A stretch of 60,101 bases of DNA from an uncultured Sanguibacteroides sp. (GCF_900543425.1 NZ_UQRQ01000020.1:1-60101); one strand, 5' to 3'; positions 45,921 through 55,050 are shown, numbered from the stretch's first letter. Notes: a model not told the origin generated them from the sequence alone. Translations and numbers: made by a program.

Positions 45921-46343
45921 TAATCACAAAATTTCTAAATCGTCAATCATAAAATCCTTGTTTCTTTAAATCGTCAATCTAAAATCCGAAATCATAATCT
46001 CCTAATCACTTAATCTACAATTGTCAATCGTTACGGGCTAACCCTCCGGGGCTTTGACGTTCCCGTCGGTCGTGCAGACGCTTTTCGTTCACTGTCCTCC
46101 GGGACTCGCTTCGCTCGGACAGTCCGTCGTCCGTCCGTTCCGAAAACCGAACACGACGCTCGCCGTTCCCTGTTTATGCCCCTTCGTTTTATCCCATTCT
46201 CTTCAATTAGTTGTAAATTTTAAATTGTAGATTTAAAATTGGTTTATGATTAACTTCTGATTCCGCCCTCTTGAAATCATAAATCTAAAATCCGAAATCA
46301 TAAATCTCCTAATCACTTAATCACAGAATCCTTTAATCTACAA
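45921..46343. repeat. Convergent gap with GATT/AATC repeats and GC-rich element
   Basis: About 420 noncoding bases between convergent DUF3127 and menA genes. AATC-type words (aatcgtcaatcat, aatctaaaatcc) fill 45921-46028, then a GC-rich element runs about 46029-46200. GATT-type and again AATC-type words follow to 46343. The first 54 bases of the GC-rich part recur inverted at window position 1-54. No gene or RNA was recognised. Confidence 0.65.
46029..46082. repeat. GC-rich dispersed repeat, right copy
   Basis: Exact 54-base reverse complement of window positions 1-54. It continues into about 120 further GC-rich bases with short inverted words such as ccgggactcgcttcgctcgg, suggesting structure. 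Confidence 0.85.
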
Positions 46344-47261
46344 TCACCTTATCTGTCCTATTACAACCAGTAACGTCAAAAGCAACGTACTCAAAGAAAG
46401 GAATTTTAATTGAGGATCGAGATTCTTCCCTTTTCCCTGATACACTTTTACCAAATGCATTCCAAACAGGGGAAAGGTTAATATAAAGAGATAACCGATC
46501 CGGCCGTTCGGGTGAAAAACGGTATACAAGACCATACAGGCAAGAGCCGTTACGATTAGTATAAAATGGTATGTTTTTGCCCCTCTTATTCCCAGCATGA
46601 CGGGAATCGTTCGTTTTCCGCAAGCCGCATCATTTTCCATATCCCGGATATTATTCATATTCAATACTCCGGTAGAGAGAAGCCCGATCGAAACAGCCGG
46701 GAAAAGAGTGATCCATGGCAAATGACCCGCCATGGCAAAATAACTACCCAAAACACTCACTAACCCGAAAAAAATAAAAACGAATAAATCGCCCAATCCC
46801 CGATATCCGTACGCATGATCTCCCACCGTATATTTTACAGCAGCCACGATAGAGGCTCCGCCGACAAGCAGCAGAATAATACTTTTCAAATCCAGCAGAT
46901 CCCCAAAAGCATCATATACCAATAAGCTTCCGGTAACGATCGCCATACCGCCAAAAAATAACATAGCCCGGATCATCTCCCTTTTACTCAACGCTCCGCT
47001 CTGCACACTCCGGATAGGTCCCAACCGCTTTTCATTATCGGTTCCTTTCTCCAGGTCTCCCACCTCGTTAGCCAAATTAGAAAGTATCTGTAACGCCATT
47101 GTCGTCACGATCGCCCATGCAAAAGCCCACGGCTTAAAATTACCGTCGCTCGCGGCCAACAGGGTACCCAACAAAACACCGGATACGGACAAAGGCAATG
47201 TTCTTAATCGAAAACTTGTAATATAGGCTTTACTCTTCGACATCTTCCCATCAACATTCAA
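46344..47261 (-). CDS. menA: 1,4-dihydroxy-2-naphthoate polyprenyltransferase MenA
   Basis: A 305-residue UbiA-family integral membrane enzyme with about eight or nine hydrophobic helices. It carries the two aspartate-rich motifs that bind the prenyl diphosphate through magnesium: NLANEVGDLEKGTDNEKR and NMNNIRDMENDAACGKRTIP. It attaches the isoprenoid tail in menaquinone synthesis. It begins 9 bases after the cvfB stop and is probably cotranscribed. The internal ATG at MSKSKAYI (47243) is an alternative start. Confidence 0.9.
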   Translation of the reverse strand: MNVDGKMSKSKAYITSFRLRTLPLSVSGVLLGTLLAASDGNFKPWAFAWAIVTTMALQILSNLANEVGDLEKGTDNEKRLGPIRSVQSGALSKREMIRAMLFFGGMAIVTGSLLVYDAFGDLLDLKSIILLLVGGASIVAAVKYTVGDHAYGYRGLGDLFVFIFFGLVSVLGSYFAMAGHLPWITLFPAVSIGLLSTGVLNMNNIRDMENDAACGKRTIPVMLGIRGAKTYHFILIVTALACMVLYTVFHPNGRIGYLFILTFPLFGMHLVKVYQGKGKNLDPQLKFLSLSTLLLTLLVVIGQIR

Positions 47262-47270
47262 AAAACGGAC

Positions 47271-48116
47271 TTATCGTTGAATTAACTTCAATTCATGTTC
47301 TCCGATCTCCACCCGACGTTGCTTAAACAATCCGCCTACCGCCTTTTTGTAGTTTTTCTTACTGCAACCGAACAAACGATAAATCTCCTCCGGCGCACTC
47401 TTATCGGAGACGGCCAAAACACCGTTATTCTCTTCCAACTTGGTCAAGATTAATTGGGACAACCGATCCACCTGTAGATGACCGTCGTTCTTTTGCAGGA
47501 TACAATCGATTTTTCCGTCTTCCCGCAAATTCTTTATATATCCCGTAACCCGCTCTCCCACGGTTAAGGATTGAAAAATTTCATTCTGGTAAATTACAGC
47601 CTCGTGTTTCCCGTCCACGATTACATTATATCCCAAATCGGTCCGCCGGGCAATTAAGAGTTCCACCTCCTGTCCTTCCTCGTAATCCACCGGCTCTTGA
47701 TTTAAAAATTTATGCCATTTCGAAGAGGCCACGATGCGATCGGTCACCTGATCCACGTAAACATAAACCAAGTACTCCTTCCCTACAACCATATCTTCTC
47801 GTTGTTCCCGGAACGGTACCAATAAATCCTTACGTAATCCCCAATCCAGAAAAGCACCGACCTTACTCGTTCCTACCACCTTCAACAAGGCGAAATCTCC
47901 CACGACGGCTTTGGGCCTATTCATGGTCGCTATAATCCGGTCCTCCGAATCGAAATAGATAAAAACTTCCAACTCGTCCCCCTCCTTGGCCTCTTTAGGA
48001 GCATTCTCTCCCCACGGCAACAAAATCTCTCCCCAATACTCGCCTCCATCCAGATAAACACCGAAATCCACCGTCTTAACGACCTTCAATATATTGTATT
48101 TTCCTAACTTTATCAT
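47271..48116 (-). CDS. cvfB: CvfB-like S1 RNA-binding protein
   Basis: A 281-residue protein with three S1-like beta-barrel domains and a C-terminal winged helix, the layout of CvfB/YitL. Motifs include VVKTVDFGVYLDGGEYWGEI, LKVVGTSKVGAFLDWGLRKD, LVPFREQREDMVVGKEYLV and the terminal RLFGCSKKNYKKAVGGLFK. The family binds RNA; in Staphylococcus it affects virulence gene expression. First gene of a two-gene unit with menA. Confidence 0.88.
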   Translation of the reverse strand: MIKLGKYNILKVVKTVDFGVYLDGGEYWGEILLPWGENAPKEAKEGDELEVFIYFDSEDRIIATMNRPKAVVGDFALLKVVGTSKVGAFLDWGLRKDLLVPFREQREDMVVGKEYLVYVYVDQVTDRIVASSKWHKFLNQEPVDYEEGQEVELLIARRTDLGYNVIVDGKHEAVIYQNEIFQSLTVGERVTGYIKNLREDGKIDCILQKNDGHLQVDRLSQLILTKLEENNGVLAVSDKSAPEEIYRLFGCSKKNYKKAVGGLFKQRRVEIGEHELKLIQR

Positions 48117-48137
48117 CTCTTGTTATTTATTTAGGCA

Positions 48138-48145
48138 CAAAGATA
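48138..48145 (-). promoter_or_regulatory. -7 box for cvfB-menA
   Basis: On the minus strand this reads TATCTTTG, matching TAnnTTTG, about 22 bases before the cvfB start. No clear -33 element. Confidence 0.5.
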
Positions 48146-48159
48146 GGAATTAATTACAT

Positions 48160-48330
48160 ATCGTAAATCTTTTAATCTACAATTAATAGCACGTTACACC
48201 CGTCCCCCTGGGTTATCCCTTAATCTCAGAATCCTTTAATCTAAAATCGTCAATCTAAAATCTACAATTAATAGCACCTTGCACCCGTCCCTAAATAACT
48301 ATCAGTTTATCATCCAAGTACCCACACGAT
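48160..48330. repeat. AATC-rich region with 85-bp direct repeat
   Basis: Low-complexity sequence rich in aatct and aatcgtcaatct. It holds two near-identical copies of a unit starting aatctacaattaatagcac and running into cacccgtccc (48174-48207 and 48259-48291), 85 bases apart. Related copies lie inverted near 59742 and 59880. No gene is present. Confidence 0.6.
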
Positions 48331-48333
48331 CAA

Positions 48334-48366
48334 AAATTAAATGCCGGGAATCCCGGCATTTAATTT
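48334..48366 (-). terminator. Terminator after the large oxidoreductase gene
   Basis: A perfect 16-bp inverted repeat (48334-48349 with 48351-48366) reads aaattaaatgccggga on one arm, with a single-base centre. It lies 27 bases after the leftward oxidoreductase stop, and on that strand it ends in a T-rich run. Its symmetry could also let it act rightward. Confidence 0.75.
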
Positions 48367-48392
48367 ATAATCTACAATCGTCAATCACCTAA

Positions 48393-51300
48393 TCACTTAA
48401 ACGCTTTTTCCGATAATCCCGGTCCGTTCAATTTCAATTTATCGAAATACTCTGGAACAGGGCGTCCCATCAATTTATCCACGTACATTTTGGCAAGGTA
48501 TTGCGATAGCATAAATCCGTGTCCGCGCATACCGACAAACAGGCCCAATTCGGGATCGACGATATAACGGGGTTCCGTGTAATAACCAGACCAGGTAGCC
48601 TGAATACCGACACCAGCCAAATCGGGAATCCAATCTACAAAGAACTCTCCGATAATCTCCAAAAACTCTTTGGTATTTAGTACCAGATCCTTATCTGTTC
48701 GTAGAGCATCCACCCGGGGAGAAGCACAACCGATAATCTGTCCCGTATAGGCAATTTGTTGTCCGTAAACGGCCGAAAAACCTTTGTATTCTTGTCTATC
48801 TATCAACATATCCAAACTATTCCCGTTTTTCCCCAACATAGGTAATCGACGGGTAATAAAGGCTTGATGACGAACCGGGTAAAGTCCGGCTTGGATACCC
48901 AAACTCTCGCAAATCTTTCCGGCTCCGGCTCCTAAAGCATTCACAAAATTCTCGGTTCGGAATTCCACGTATTTTTTATCATGAGTCAATACCAGAATAG
49001 AATAGGTAGACCCCTCACGGGCAACCTCGATCACCTTGCAATCCTCTATAACCCGCCCTCCGGCAGCAATTCCTATATTGCGTATCAATTCAACCACTTT
49101 TCCCGGGGTAGCTTGCCAGCAATCGTTCGTAATCAAAGCTCCCAGATAACGTTTGGACTTCGTGCTAAATGCCGGAGAAATTTCCTTTTTAAAATCTTTA
49201 GGATCGACCATATAAGCATCGGACCAGGCCTTACTGGCTTCCAATGCGTTATAGGTAGCTTCATCGTGGGCAAAATTCACGTAACAGGTAGCTTTATAAT
49301 CGATATTGGATATTTTTTGCAAATCTCTAAACAATTGATGATTACGTTCTGCTATCTCTGCCAATTCCGGTAAAGAGAAAGCCGTACGCCCCCCTCCGAT
49401 GTTTCGCCAAGAAGATCCCCGGTCTGCATTTACCAAAACAGGATTCATTCCCGCTTCCGCCATATAACGGAACAAAGCACTTCCGGCAATACCTCCGCCT
49501 GCAATCAAAGCTCCGACCTCTACTTTTTTAAACCCTTCTCGATTGGCCACCAAATAAACATCCCCGGCCTTAGAGGGGTAGATTTCACCTAAAGTCAACG
49601 GATTGGACAACGGTGCCCGAGGAGTGGCATCGCCTACAATTTCAATTCCCTTTGCCCTTAAGGCCGTCCGCAAACGAGGAATACAACGTTTTCCCCGGCA
49701 GGGCCCCATTGCCAAATGGGTGGTATGCTTTATCTCGTCGATAGAGATAAAAGTCCGATCGCCGACAATCTGTAAAACATCGTCCAAAGTCACGTCATCA
49801 CAATGACAAATAAAGGTAGCTTCCTTCTTATCCTTCAACAAAGGCTCCATCTCCAAACATTCCGGGTAACGATCCTTTACCACGAATCCCCGAACCTTTA
49901 CCAACTCTTCCCCATGAATATCCAACGATCTTACCCTGGCGATATTGGTCTTGTTCGGCTTATGCAACACTTTTTCAATAACTCCCGATCCCAACTTCTC
50001 CCCATAATTATTGACTAAATATACTTCCTCCTTTTCCGCTACCTCGTACTCGATAGGTAAGAAAAGGGTATCCTTACGCATATCATACCCGAATATGGCT
50101 AATCCGGGACATTGGTACACACATTCCATACAACCGATACATTTATCATAATCGACATAGGGAACAGTAAAAGTAGCATCTTTTGTTATCGCCCCGTGAG
50201 GACAAGCAAAAGAACAAGGATTACAGGCAAAACCGTACAAACAATCCATCTGCACGAACCCTCTTTGCTTCATTCTGGTAGAATCCGGCAAACGAGGTTC
50301 CTCCAATACCCGTACCGGATGTTGCTGCGAATCGATATACTCTTTGGACAACACCAGATAATCATCGTAATTGATCCGGACGCCCAAATCGATCATAATT
50401 TCCACCGCTGCCTGTTTACCGCGAAGTACGGCACTCGTCCCCTCTCCGATCCTCACCGCATCACCGGCGGCATAGCAATTAGCCCCAAATACAGCCTTAC
50501 CCTTGGTCAACAATTGATTATCGGGAATTAACCCGGTACAGATATTAATAACATCTATCCCGTCCAATATCTTTTCCGTGCCCGGCACAGGTTTAAAGTT
50601 TTCACATTCGGCAATGACAGCACCCGTGATACCGGTATGATCCGCATTGGGAATAGCTTTTAATAACATGTGAGAAGTCATGATCGGAATGGCCAGCCGA
50701 CGAACCCGGTTCGCTTGCACCGGAAATCCTCCCTCCTTCGGCATCGCCTCTATGATAGCTTTCACATGGGCACCTGCCTGCATCAATTGATAGGAGGTAA
50801 GGTAACCGATATTCCCGGCTCCCACGGTCAACACATTTTTACCCAATAAAGTAAATTCATTGTTCATCATCTTCTGAACCACGGCAGCCGTATAGACTCC
50901 CGGTAGATCATCATTCTCAAAAGCAGGCATAAAGGGAACAGCCCCCGTGGCTACAACTAAATAATCCGCATCGACAAAGAAAACCGTATCAGTCTCTAAA
51001 TTTTTCACGGCCACCCGTTTCCCTTCCAATATATCCCATACGGTTGAATTCAAATAAATGCCATCCATATTCTCTCCGGCCAGGGTCTTCGCGATATCGA
51101 ATCCCCGCATACCTCCAAACCGTTTCTCCTTCTCAAAAAAGAAAAACTGATGCGTTTGCATATTAAACTGACCGCCGATCTTGTCGTTATTATCAATAAC
51201 GATATTATCAATACCCCATTTTTCAAACTCCTCTCGAACAGCCAATCCGGCAGGTCCGGCACCAACAATTATTACTGTCGTACGCAATATTTTCCGGGAT

Positions 51301-51623
51301 ACACCGGAAACCGTTTCTTTTACTTTAGCCATCTCTCCGGAAGCAATCTCCTGCACCTCTTTCACGCCATCCACCTTCGTTACACAAATCCGCTTCACTT
51401 TCCCGTCTACCAGCATCTCACAAGCACCGCACTTCCCGATACCGCAAGCCAACGAACGTTTACGCCCATCCAGACTATGGCTGTGTACCGGATAACCGGC
51501 TTGATGAAGGGCCGCCGCAATCGTTCCGCCACACTCTCCTTCTATTTTTTTTCCATTAAAAGTAAAAATCACTTTATCACGCTTGGGAACATCCAGAATC
51601 GGATGATGATTAATTTTTGACAT
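48393..51623 (-). CDS. Multi-cofactor FAD oxidoreductase fusion (amino/imino acid dehydrogenase type)
   Basis: A 1076-residue fusion. In order: a [2Fe-2S] ferredoxin-like domain (LACGIGKCGACEMLVDGK, residues about 1-90); an FAD/NAD disulfide-reductase-like domain (TVIIVGAGPAGLAVREEFE and VLTVGAGNIGYLTSYQLM); and a double [4Fe-4S] segment near residue 480-510 (FACNPCSFACP and CIGCMECVYQCP). Then come a BFD-like [2Fe-2S] domain near 605-655 (FICHCDDVTLDD, MGPCRGKRC) and a glycine-oxidase-type DAO domain from about 700 (GALIAGGGIAGSALFRYMAE). Separate subunits with these domains form hydrogen cyanide synthase HcnABC, opine oxidases and hydroxyproline/proline dehydrogenases. The substrate is therefore probably a small amino or imino acid, not determined here. 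Stand-alone gene. Confidence 0.85.
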   Translation of the reverse strand: MSKINHHPILDVPKRDKVIFTFNGKKIEGECGGTIAAALHQAGYPVHSHSLDGRKRSLACGIGKCGACEMLVDGKVKRICVTKVDGVKEVQEIASGEMAKVKETVSGVSRKILRTTVIIVGAGPAGLAVREEFEKWGIDNIVIDNNDKIGGQFNMQTHQFFFFEKEKRFGGMRGFDIAKTLAGENMDGIYLNSTVWDILEGKRVAVKNLETDTVFFVDADYLVVATGAVPFMPAFENDDLPGVYTAAVVQKMMNNEFTLLGKNVLTVGAGNIGYLTSYQLMQAGAHVKAIIEAMPKEGGFPVQANRVRRLAIPIMTSHMLLKAIPNADHTGITGAVIAECENFKPVPGTEKILDGIDVINICTGLIPDNQLLTKGKAVFGANCYAAGDAVRIGEGTSAVLRGKQAAVEIMIDLGVRINYDDYLVLSKEYIDSQQHPVRVLEEPRLPDSTRMKQRGFVQMDCLYGFACNPCSFACPHGAITKDATFTVPYVDYDKCIGCMECVYQCPGLAIFGYDMRKDTLFLPIEYEVAEKEEVYLVNNYGEKLGSGVIEKVLHKPNKTNIARVRSLDIHGEELVKVRGFVVKDRYPECLEMEPLLKDKKEATFICHCDDVTLDDVLQIVGDRTFISIDEIKHTTHLAMGPCRGKRCIPRLRTALRAKGIEIVGDATPRAPLSNPLTLGEIYPSKAGDVYLVANREGFKKVEVGALIAGGGIAGSALFRYMAEAGMNPVLVNADRGSSWRNIGGGRTAFSLPELAEIAERNHQLFRDLQKISNIDYKATCYVNFAHDEATYNALEASKAWSDAYMVDPKDFKKEISPAFSTKSKRYLGALITNDCWQATPGKVVELIRNIGIAAGGRVIEDCKVIEVAREGSTYSILVLTHDKKYVEFRTENFVNALGAGAGKICESLGIQAGLYPVRHQAFITRRLPMLGKNGNSLDMLIDRQEYKGFSAVYGQQIAYTGQIIGCASPRVDALRTDKDLVLNTKEFLEIIGEFFVDWIPDLAGVGIQATWSGYYTEPRYIVDPELGLFVGMRGHGFMLSQYLAKMYVDKLMGRPVPEYFDKLKLNGPGLSEKAFK

Positions 51624-51689
51624 AGGATATAGGTTTTAGTAGATTATTTTTCATTATTTCCTTTGCAATGTATTCTATTACAAACAAAA

Positions 51690-51713
51690 AAAAGCTGACT
51701 TTCGTCAACTTTT
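51690..51713 (-). terminator. Terminator after mazG unit
   Basis: On the minus strand, aaaagttgac and gtcagctttt pair around a gaaa tetraloop (one G-T pair) and are followed by a T run. It lies about 75 bases after the small unknown gene. Confidence 0.8.
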
Positions 51714-51785
51714 AAAAATACGCACTAAATTTCTTCAACTTATTTCATAAAAAATACTCCATCATCACCTAAAACGACGGGTATC

Positions 51786-52136
51786 TTAGATAATTTTTTC
51801 AAAACTAAAATTTCCTTCCACACCCTGCGTATCGACACTTACTCCCATAATGGTGACATCATCTACCAAAACTCCGAACCAACTATCCAGCTCGTAATAA
51901 ATTTCATGTTCGGAATGAATGATATCTACCTCTATCGCATCCAACTTCACCTTATGTTCTTCGATACTCCCTTTTAAAAACTCTTGTAACATATAAGGCT
52001 CTTCCTCCTTTGGTTTATCCGTAAAAATAATCCGGCCGGAGAGTTCATTTCCTTCCTGTTTCAAAAACAATTCCCCTTCCGTAATGCCGTAGCCGTAATT
52101 TTCTTTATACTTCCATTTACCCGTTAAATCTATCAT
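51786..52136 (-). CDS. Small protein of unknown function, beta-rich
   Basis: I do not recognise this protein of about 116 residues. It opens with MIDLTGKWKYKENYGYGITEG and has alternating hydrophobic strands (GELFLKQEGNELSGRIIFTD, YYELDSWFGVLVDDVTIMG), suggesting a small lipocalin- or beta-barrel-like fold. There is no signal peptide. The ATG at 52136 is preferred because the longer frame (to 52205) would overlap mazG by 47 bases. It starts 22 bases after the mazG stop and shares its terminator, so the two are probably cotranscribed. Confidence 0.6.
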   Translation of the reverse strand: MIDLTGKWKYKENYGYGITEGELFLKQEGNELSGRIIFTDKPKEEEPYMLQEFLKGSIEEHKVKLDAIEVDIIHSEHEIYYELDSWFGVLVDDVTIMGVSVDTQGVEGNFSFEKII

Positions 52137-52158
52137 GACAATATGATCTGGAATATTT

Positions 52159-52956
52159 TTATTTATCTGTTCTCTCCCGTTTCTTAGCTTCATCCCAATA
52201 GCCATCCATCTCCTCCAATGACATATCGGAAAGTTTTACTCCTGCCTCATTTGCCTTATCTTCGATGTAAGAAAAACGACGAATAAACTTTCGATTCGTC
52301 TTCTCCAATGCATCTTCCGGGTTAATACCGTACAAACGGGCTGCATTGATAAGAGCAAACATAAAGTCACCAAATTCCTCCTCCATTTTTTCCGTATCTT
52401 CCCGTTGCATTTCCGTTTGCAACTCATCCAATTCTTCCCTTACCTTGCTCCACACATCCTGCTTTTGCTTCCAATCGAATCCGACACCCCTTACCTTATC
52501 CTGCACCCGGAAAGCTTTAATCATTGCCGGAAGAGCTTCCGGAACACCCTCCAACACCTTATTATGCCGCCCCTTTTCCTTCAGTTTCAACTGTTCCCAA
52601 TTCCGCAATACATCATTTTCATCCTCCACTTTTACCTCCCCGTATATATGAGGATGACGATAACGCAGCTTCTCGCAAATCTCTACCAATACATCCTCAA
52701 TATCAAACTGCTGTTGTTCTTCGCCGATATGAGCGTAAAAAACGATATGCATAATCAGATCCCCTAACTCCTTCTTTATCTCCTGCATATCCTTTTTCAG
52801 GATCGCATCCCCCAATTCATACACCTCTTCTACCGTCAAATTCCGTAAACTCTCCAACGTCTGCTTTTTATCCCAAGGGCATTTCACCCGTAACGTGGCG
52901 ATGATGTCCAGCAATTCGGCAAAAGCCTCTTTTCTCTTTTCAATATCTTGACTCAT
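52159..52956 (-). CDS. mazG: Nucleoside triphosphate pyrophosphohydrolase MazG
   Basis: A 265-residue protein with two MazG domains. The first has KCPWDKKQTLESLRNLTVEE with the metal-binding EExxE pattern (VEEVYELGDAI) and KKELGDLIMHIVFYAHI. The second has REELDELQTEMQREDTEKME and EEFGDFMFALINAARLYGI. It hydrolyses nucleoside triphosphates to monophosphates, helping to clear damaged nucleotides or lower ppGpp. Length is normal for the two-domain form. It is followed by a small unknown gene. Confidence 0.92.
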   Translation of the reverse strand: MSQDIEKRKEAFAELLDIIATLRVKCPWDKKQTLESLRNLTVEEVYELGDAILKKDMQEIKKELGDLIMHIVFYAHIGEEQQQFDIEDVLVEICEKLRYRHPHIYGEVKVEDENDVLRNWEQLKLKEKGRHNKVLEGVPEALPAMIKAFRVQDKVRGVGFDWKQKQDVWSKVREELDELQTEMQREDTEKMEEEFGDFMFALINAARLYGINPEDALEKTNRKFIRRFSYIEDKANEAGVKLSDMSLEEMDGYWDEAKKRERTDK

Positions 52957-53012
52957 TACAACTTAAAATTATGAAAGGCAACGTCGGTCAACAGCCTCAA
53001 AATCTCCCCGGA

Positions 53013-53020
53013 CAAAGCTA
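53013..53020 (-). promoter_or_regulatory. -7 box for mazG
   Basis: On the minus strand this reads TAGCTTTG, matching TAnnTTTG, about 57 bases before the mazG start in the gap divergent from phoH. The -33 element is unclear. Confidence 0.45.
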
Positions 53021-53117
53021 CGAATCCTTTATTTATAAACCCTGTTTTTATTTTCAATTCTCGATTGTTTTAACTACTTTGCACCTGCAAAAATAAGTTA
53101 TTTATTTTAATTTCACG

Positions 53118-54062
53118 ATGGAGAGAAGAATAAGTATCGGAAACATTGATCCCATTGACTTTTACGGCATTAATAACGCAAAATTCATTACACTCAAGGA
53201 GTTTTTCCCCAAATTAAAAATTACAGCCAGAGGAGACGAAATTATCGTTCAAGGAGAAGAAAAAGATGTCGAAATCTTAATCGCCAAAGTAAACGCCTTA
53301 CTGGAACATTATAACAAATACAATATGCTGACGGTCGCCAACCTGAAACGAATCATTCTGGAAGACGATGTTGTTGAAGATCCGGAAGATCCGGCATCTA
53401 TAATTGTATTTGGAAACGGGGGAAAAATAATCCGGGCAAGAACCTCCAATCAACGTAAATTAGTCGATCTCTCCAAAACCAACGATCTGCTTTTTGCTAC
53501 CGGTCCCGCGGGGTCAGGAAAAACATATACAGCTATAGCATTAGCGGTAAAGGCATTACGCAACAAAGAAGTAAAACGGATTATACTCAGTCGACCGGCT
53601 GTTGAAGCAGGAGAAAGTTTGGGATTTCTGCCGGGAGATATGAAAGAAAAAGTAGATCCCTACCTTCAACCCTTATACGATGCTTTATCCGATATGATTC
53701 CGGCACGGAAGTTAACTGAATATTTAGAAACCGAAGTCATTCAAATCGCCCCGTTAGCCTATATGCGCGGACGCACTTTAAATGACGCCTTTGTCATTTT
53801 GGATGAAGCCCAGAATACAACTCGTAATCAATTAAAAATGTTCCTTACGCGAATGGGAATCAGTGCCAAATTTGTCATCACGGGAGACATGAGCCAAATC
53901 GATCTTCCGAAACAAAACGATTCGGGCCTGATTCATGCCTTCAAAATACTAAAAGATATTAAGGGTATCGCATTTGTAGAATTTGATACCAGCGATATCG
54001 TTCGCCATCGTCTCGTGAAAGAGATTGTGAAAGCGTACAATAATGAAAAAAAATCTATATAA
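53118..54062 (+). CDS. phoH: PhoH family ATPase
   Basis: A 314-residue PhoH-like protein. An N-terminal KH-like nucleic-acid-binding segment (residues about 1-100) precedes a P-loop ATPase. Walker A is ATGPAGSGKTYTAIALAVKA, Walker B FVILDEAQNTTRNQLKMFLT, and sensor motif ITGDMSQIDLP. In other bacteria PhoH-like proteins act as RNA helicases or in ribosome and RNA processing. It is 21 bases before purC and probably cotranscribed. Confidence 0.9.
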   Translation: MERRISIGNIDPIDFYGINNAKFITLKEFFPKLKITARGDEIIVQGEEKDVEILIAKVNALLEHYNKYNMLTVANLKRIILEDDVVEDPEDPASIIVFGNGGKIIRARTSNQRKLVDLSKTNDLLFATGPAGSGKTYTAIALAVKALRNKEVKRIILSRPAVEAGESLGFLPGDMKEKVDPYLQPLYDALSDMIPARKLTEYLETEVIQIAPLAYMRGRTLNDAFVILDEAQNTTRNQLKMFLTRMGISAKFVITGDMSQIDLPKQNDSGLIHAFKILKDIKGIAFVEFDTSDIVRHRLVKEIVKAYNNEKKSI

Positions 54063-54083
54063 CAGATCATAAAAGCGAATAAC

Positions 54084-55034
54084 ATGGAAGCGATTGTAAA
54101 AACAAATTTCAAATTTCCGAAACAAAAAAATTTATATGTCGGAAAAGTTAGGGATGTGTACAACATTAATGACGAATACCTGGTCATGCTCGTATCCGAC
54201 AGAATTTCTGCTTTTGATGTGGTCCTTCCCAAAGGGATTCCTTGCAAAGGACAAGTATTAAACCAGATTGCGGCTAAATTTCTTGATGCCACCTCTGACA
54301 TTGTTCCCAACTGGAAGATTGCCACTCCGGACCCGATGGTAACAATCGGCCATATGTGTGAACCGTTTAAAGTGGAGATGGTTATCCGCAGTTACCTGGC
54401 GGGTAGCGCCTGGAGAGAATATAAAGCCGGCAATAGAGTGCTTTGCGGAATAAAACTCCCCGACGGAATGGTCGAGAATCAAAAATTCCCTTCTCCCATT
54501 ATTACGCCGACAACCAAGGCCATGGAAGGTCATGATGAAAACATATCCAAAGAAGAGATCATCGCCAGCGGTTTAGTCAGCAAAGAAGACTACGAAATTA
54601 TTGAAAAATATACTTATGCTCTCTTCCAAAGAGGTTCGGAAATGGCAGCTAAAATGGGACTTATCCTCGTGGATACGAAATACGAGTTCGGAAAGAAAAA
54701 CGGACAAATCTACTTAATCGATGAAATCCACACTCCGGACTCTTCCCGTTATTTCTACGCTGACGGATATGAAGAAAGATTAGCAAAAGGAGAAAAACAA
54801 CGCCAACTTTCGAAAGAATTTGTTCGCGAATGGTTGATGGAAAATGGTTTCCAAGGAAAAGAGGGACAACAAGTACCGGAAATGACTCCTGAAGTGGTAA
54901 AAAATATTACCGATCGCTACATCGAACTTTACGAGAATATCACGGGAACCAAATTCAACAAGGCTGAAAACACAAACATACTGGAACGTATCGAGAAAAA
55001 CGTAAACGAATGTCTTAATAAGCTATTGAAATAA
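54084..55034 (+). CDS. purC: Phosphoribosylaminoimidazole-succinocarboxamide synthase
   Basis: A 316-residue SAICAR synthetase of purine synthesis, joining CAIR and aspartate with ATP. Motifs: LYVGKVRDVYNI, VSDRISAFDVVLPKGIPCKG, RSYLAGSAWREYKAGNRV, and LIDEIHTPDSSRYFYADGYE. It is the longer form common in Bacteroidota, with a C-terminal extension. It follows phoH closely and ends at a strong terminator. Confidence 0.95.
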   Translation: MEAIVKTNFKFPKQKNLYVGKVRDVYNINDEYLVMLVSDRISAFDVVLPKGIPCKGQVLNQIAAKFLDATSDIVPNWKIATPDPMVTIGHMCEPFKVEMVIRSYLAGSAWREYKAGNRVLCGIKLPDGMVENQKFPSPIITPTTKAMEGHDENISKEEIIASGLVSKEDYEIIEKYTYALFQRGSEMAAKMGLILVDTKYEFGKKNGQIYLIDEIHTPDSSRYFYADGYEERLAKGEKQRQLSKEFVREWLMENGFQGKEGQQVPEMTPEVVKNITDRYIELYENITGTKFNKAENTNILERIEKNVNECLNKLLK

Positions 55035-55050
55035 ATTCAAATCAATAAAG

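Noticed and set aside
46029..46200. GC-rich element as a tRNA or structural RNA gene
   Set aside because: No cloverleaf, CCA end or known RNA motif could be found; only short inverted words are visible.
53060..53100. TACTTTGC near 53080 as a -7 box for phoH
   Set aside because: The spacing between TA and TTTG is one base short of TAnnTTTG and no -33 element accompanies it.
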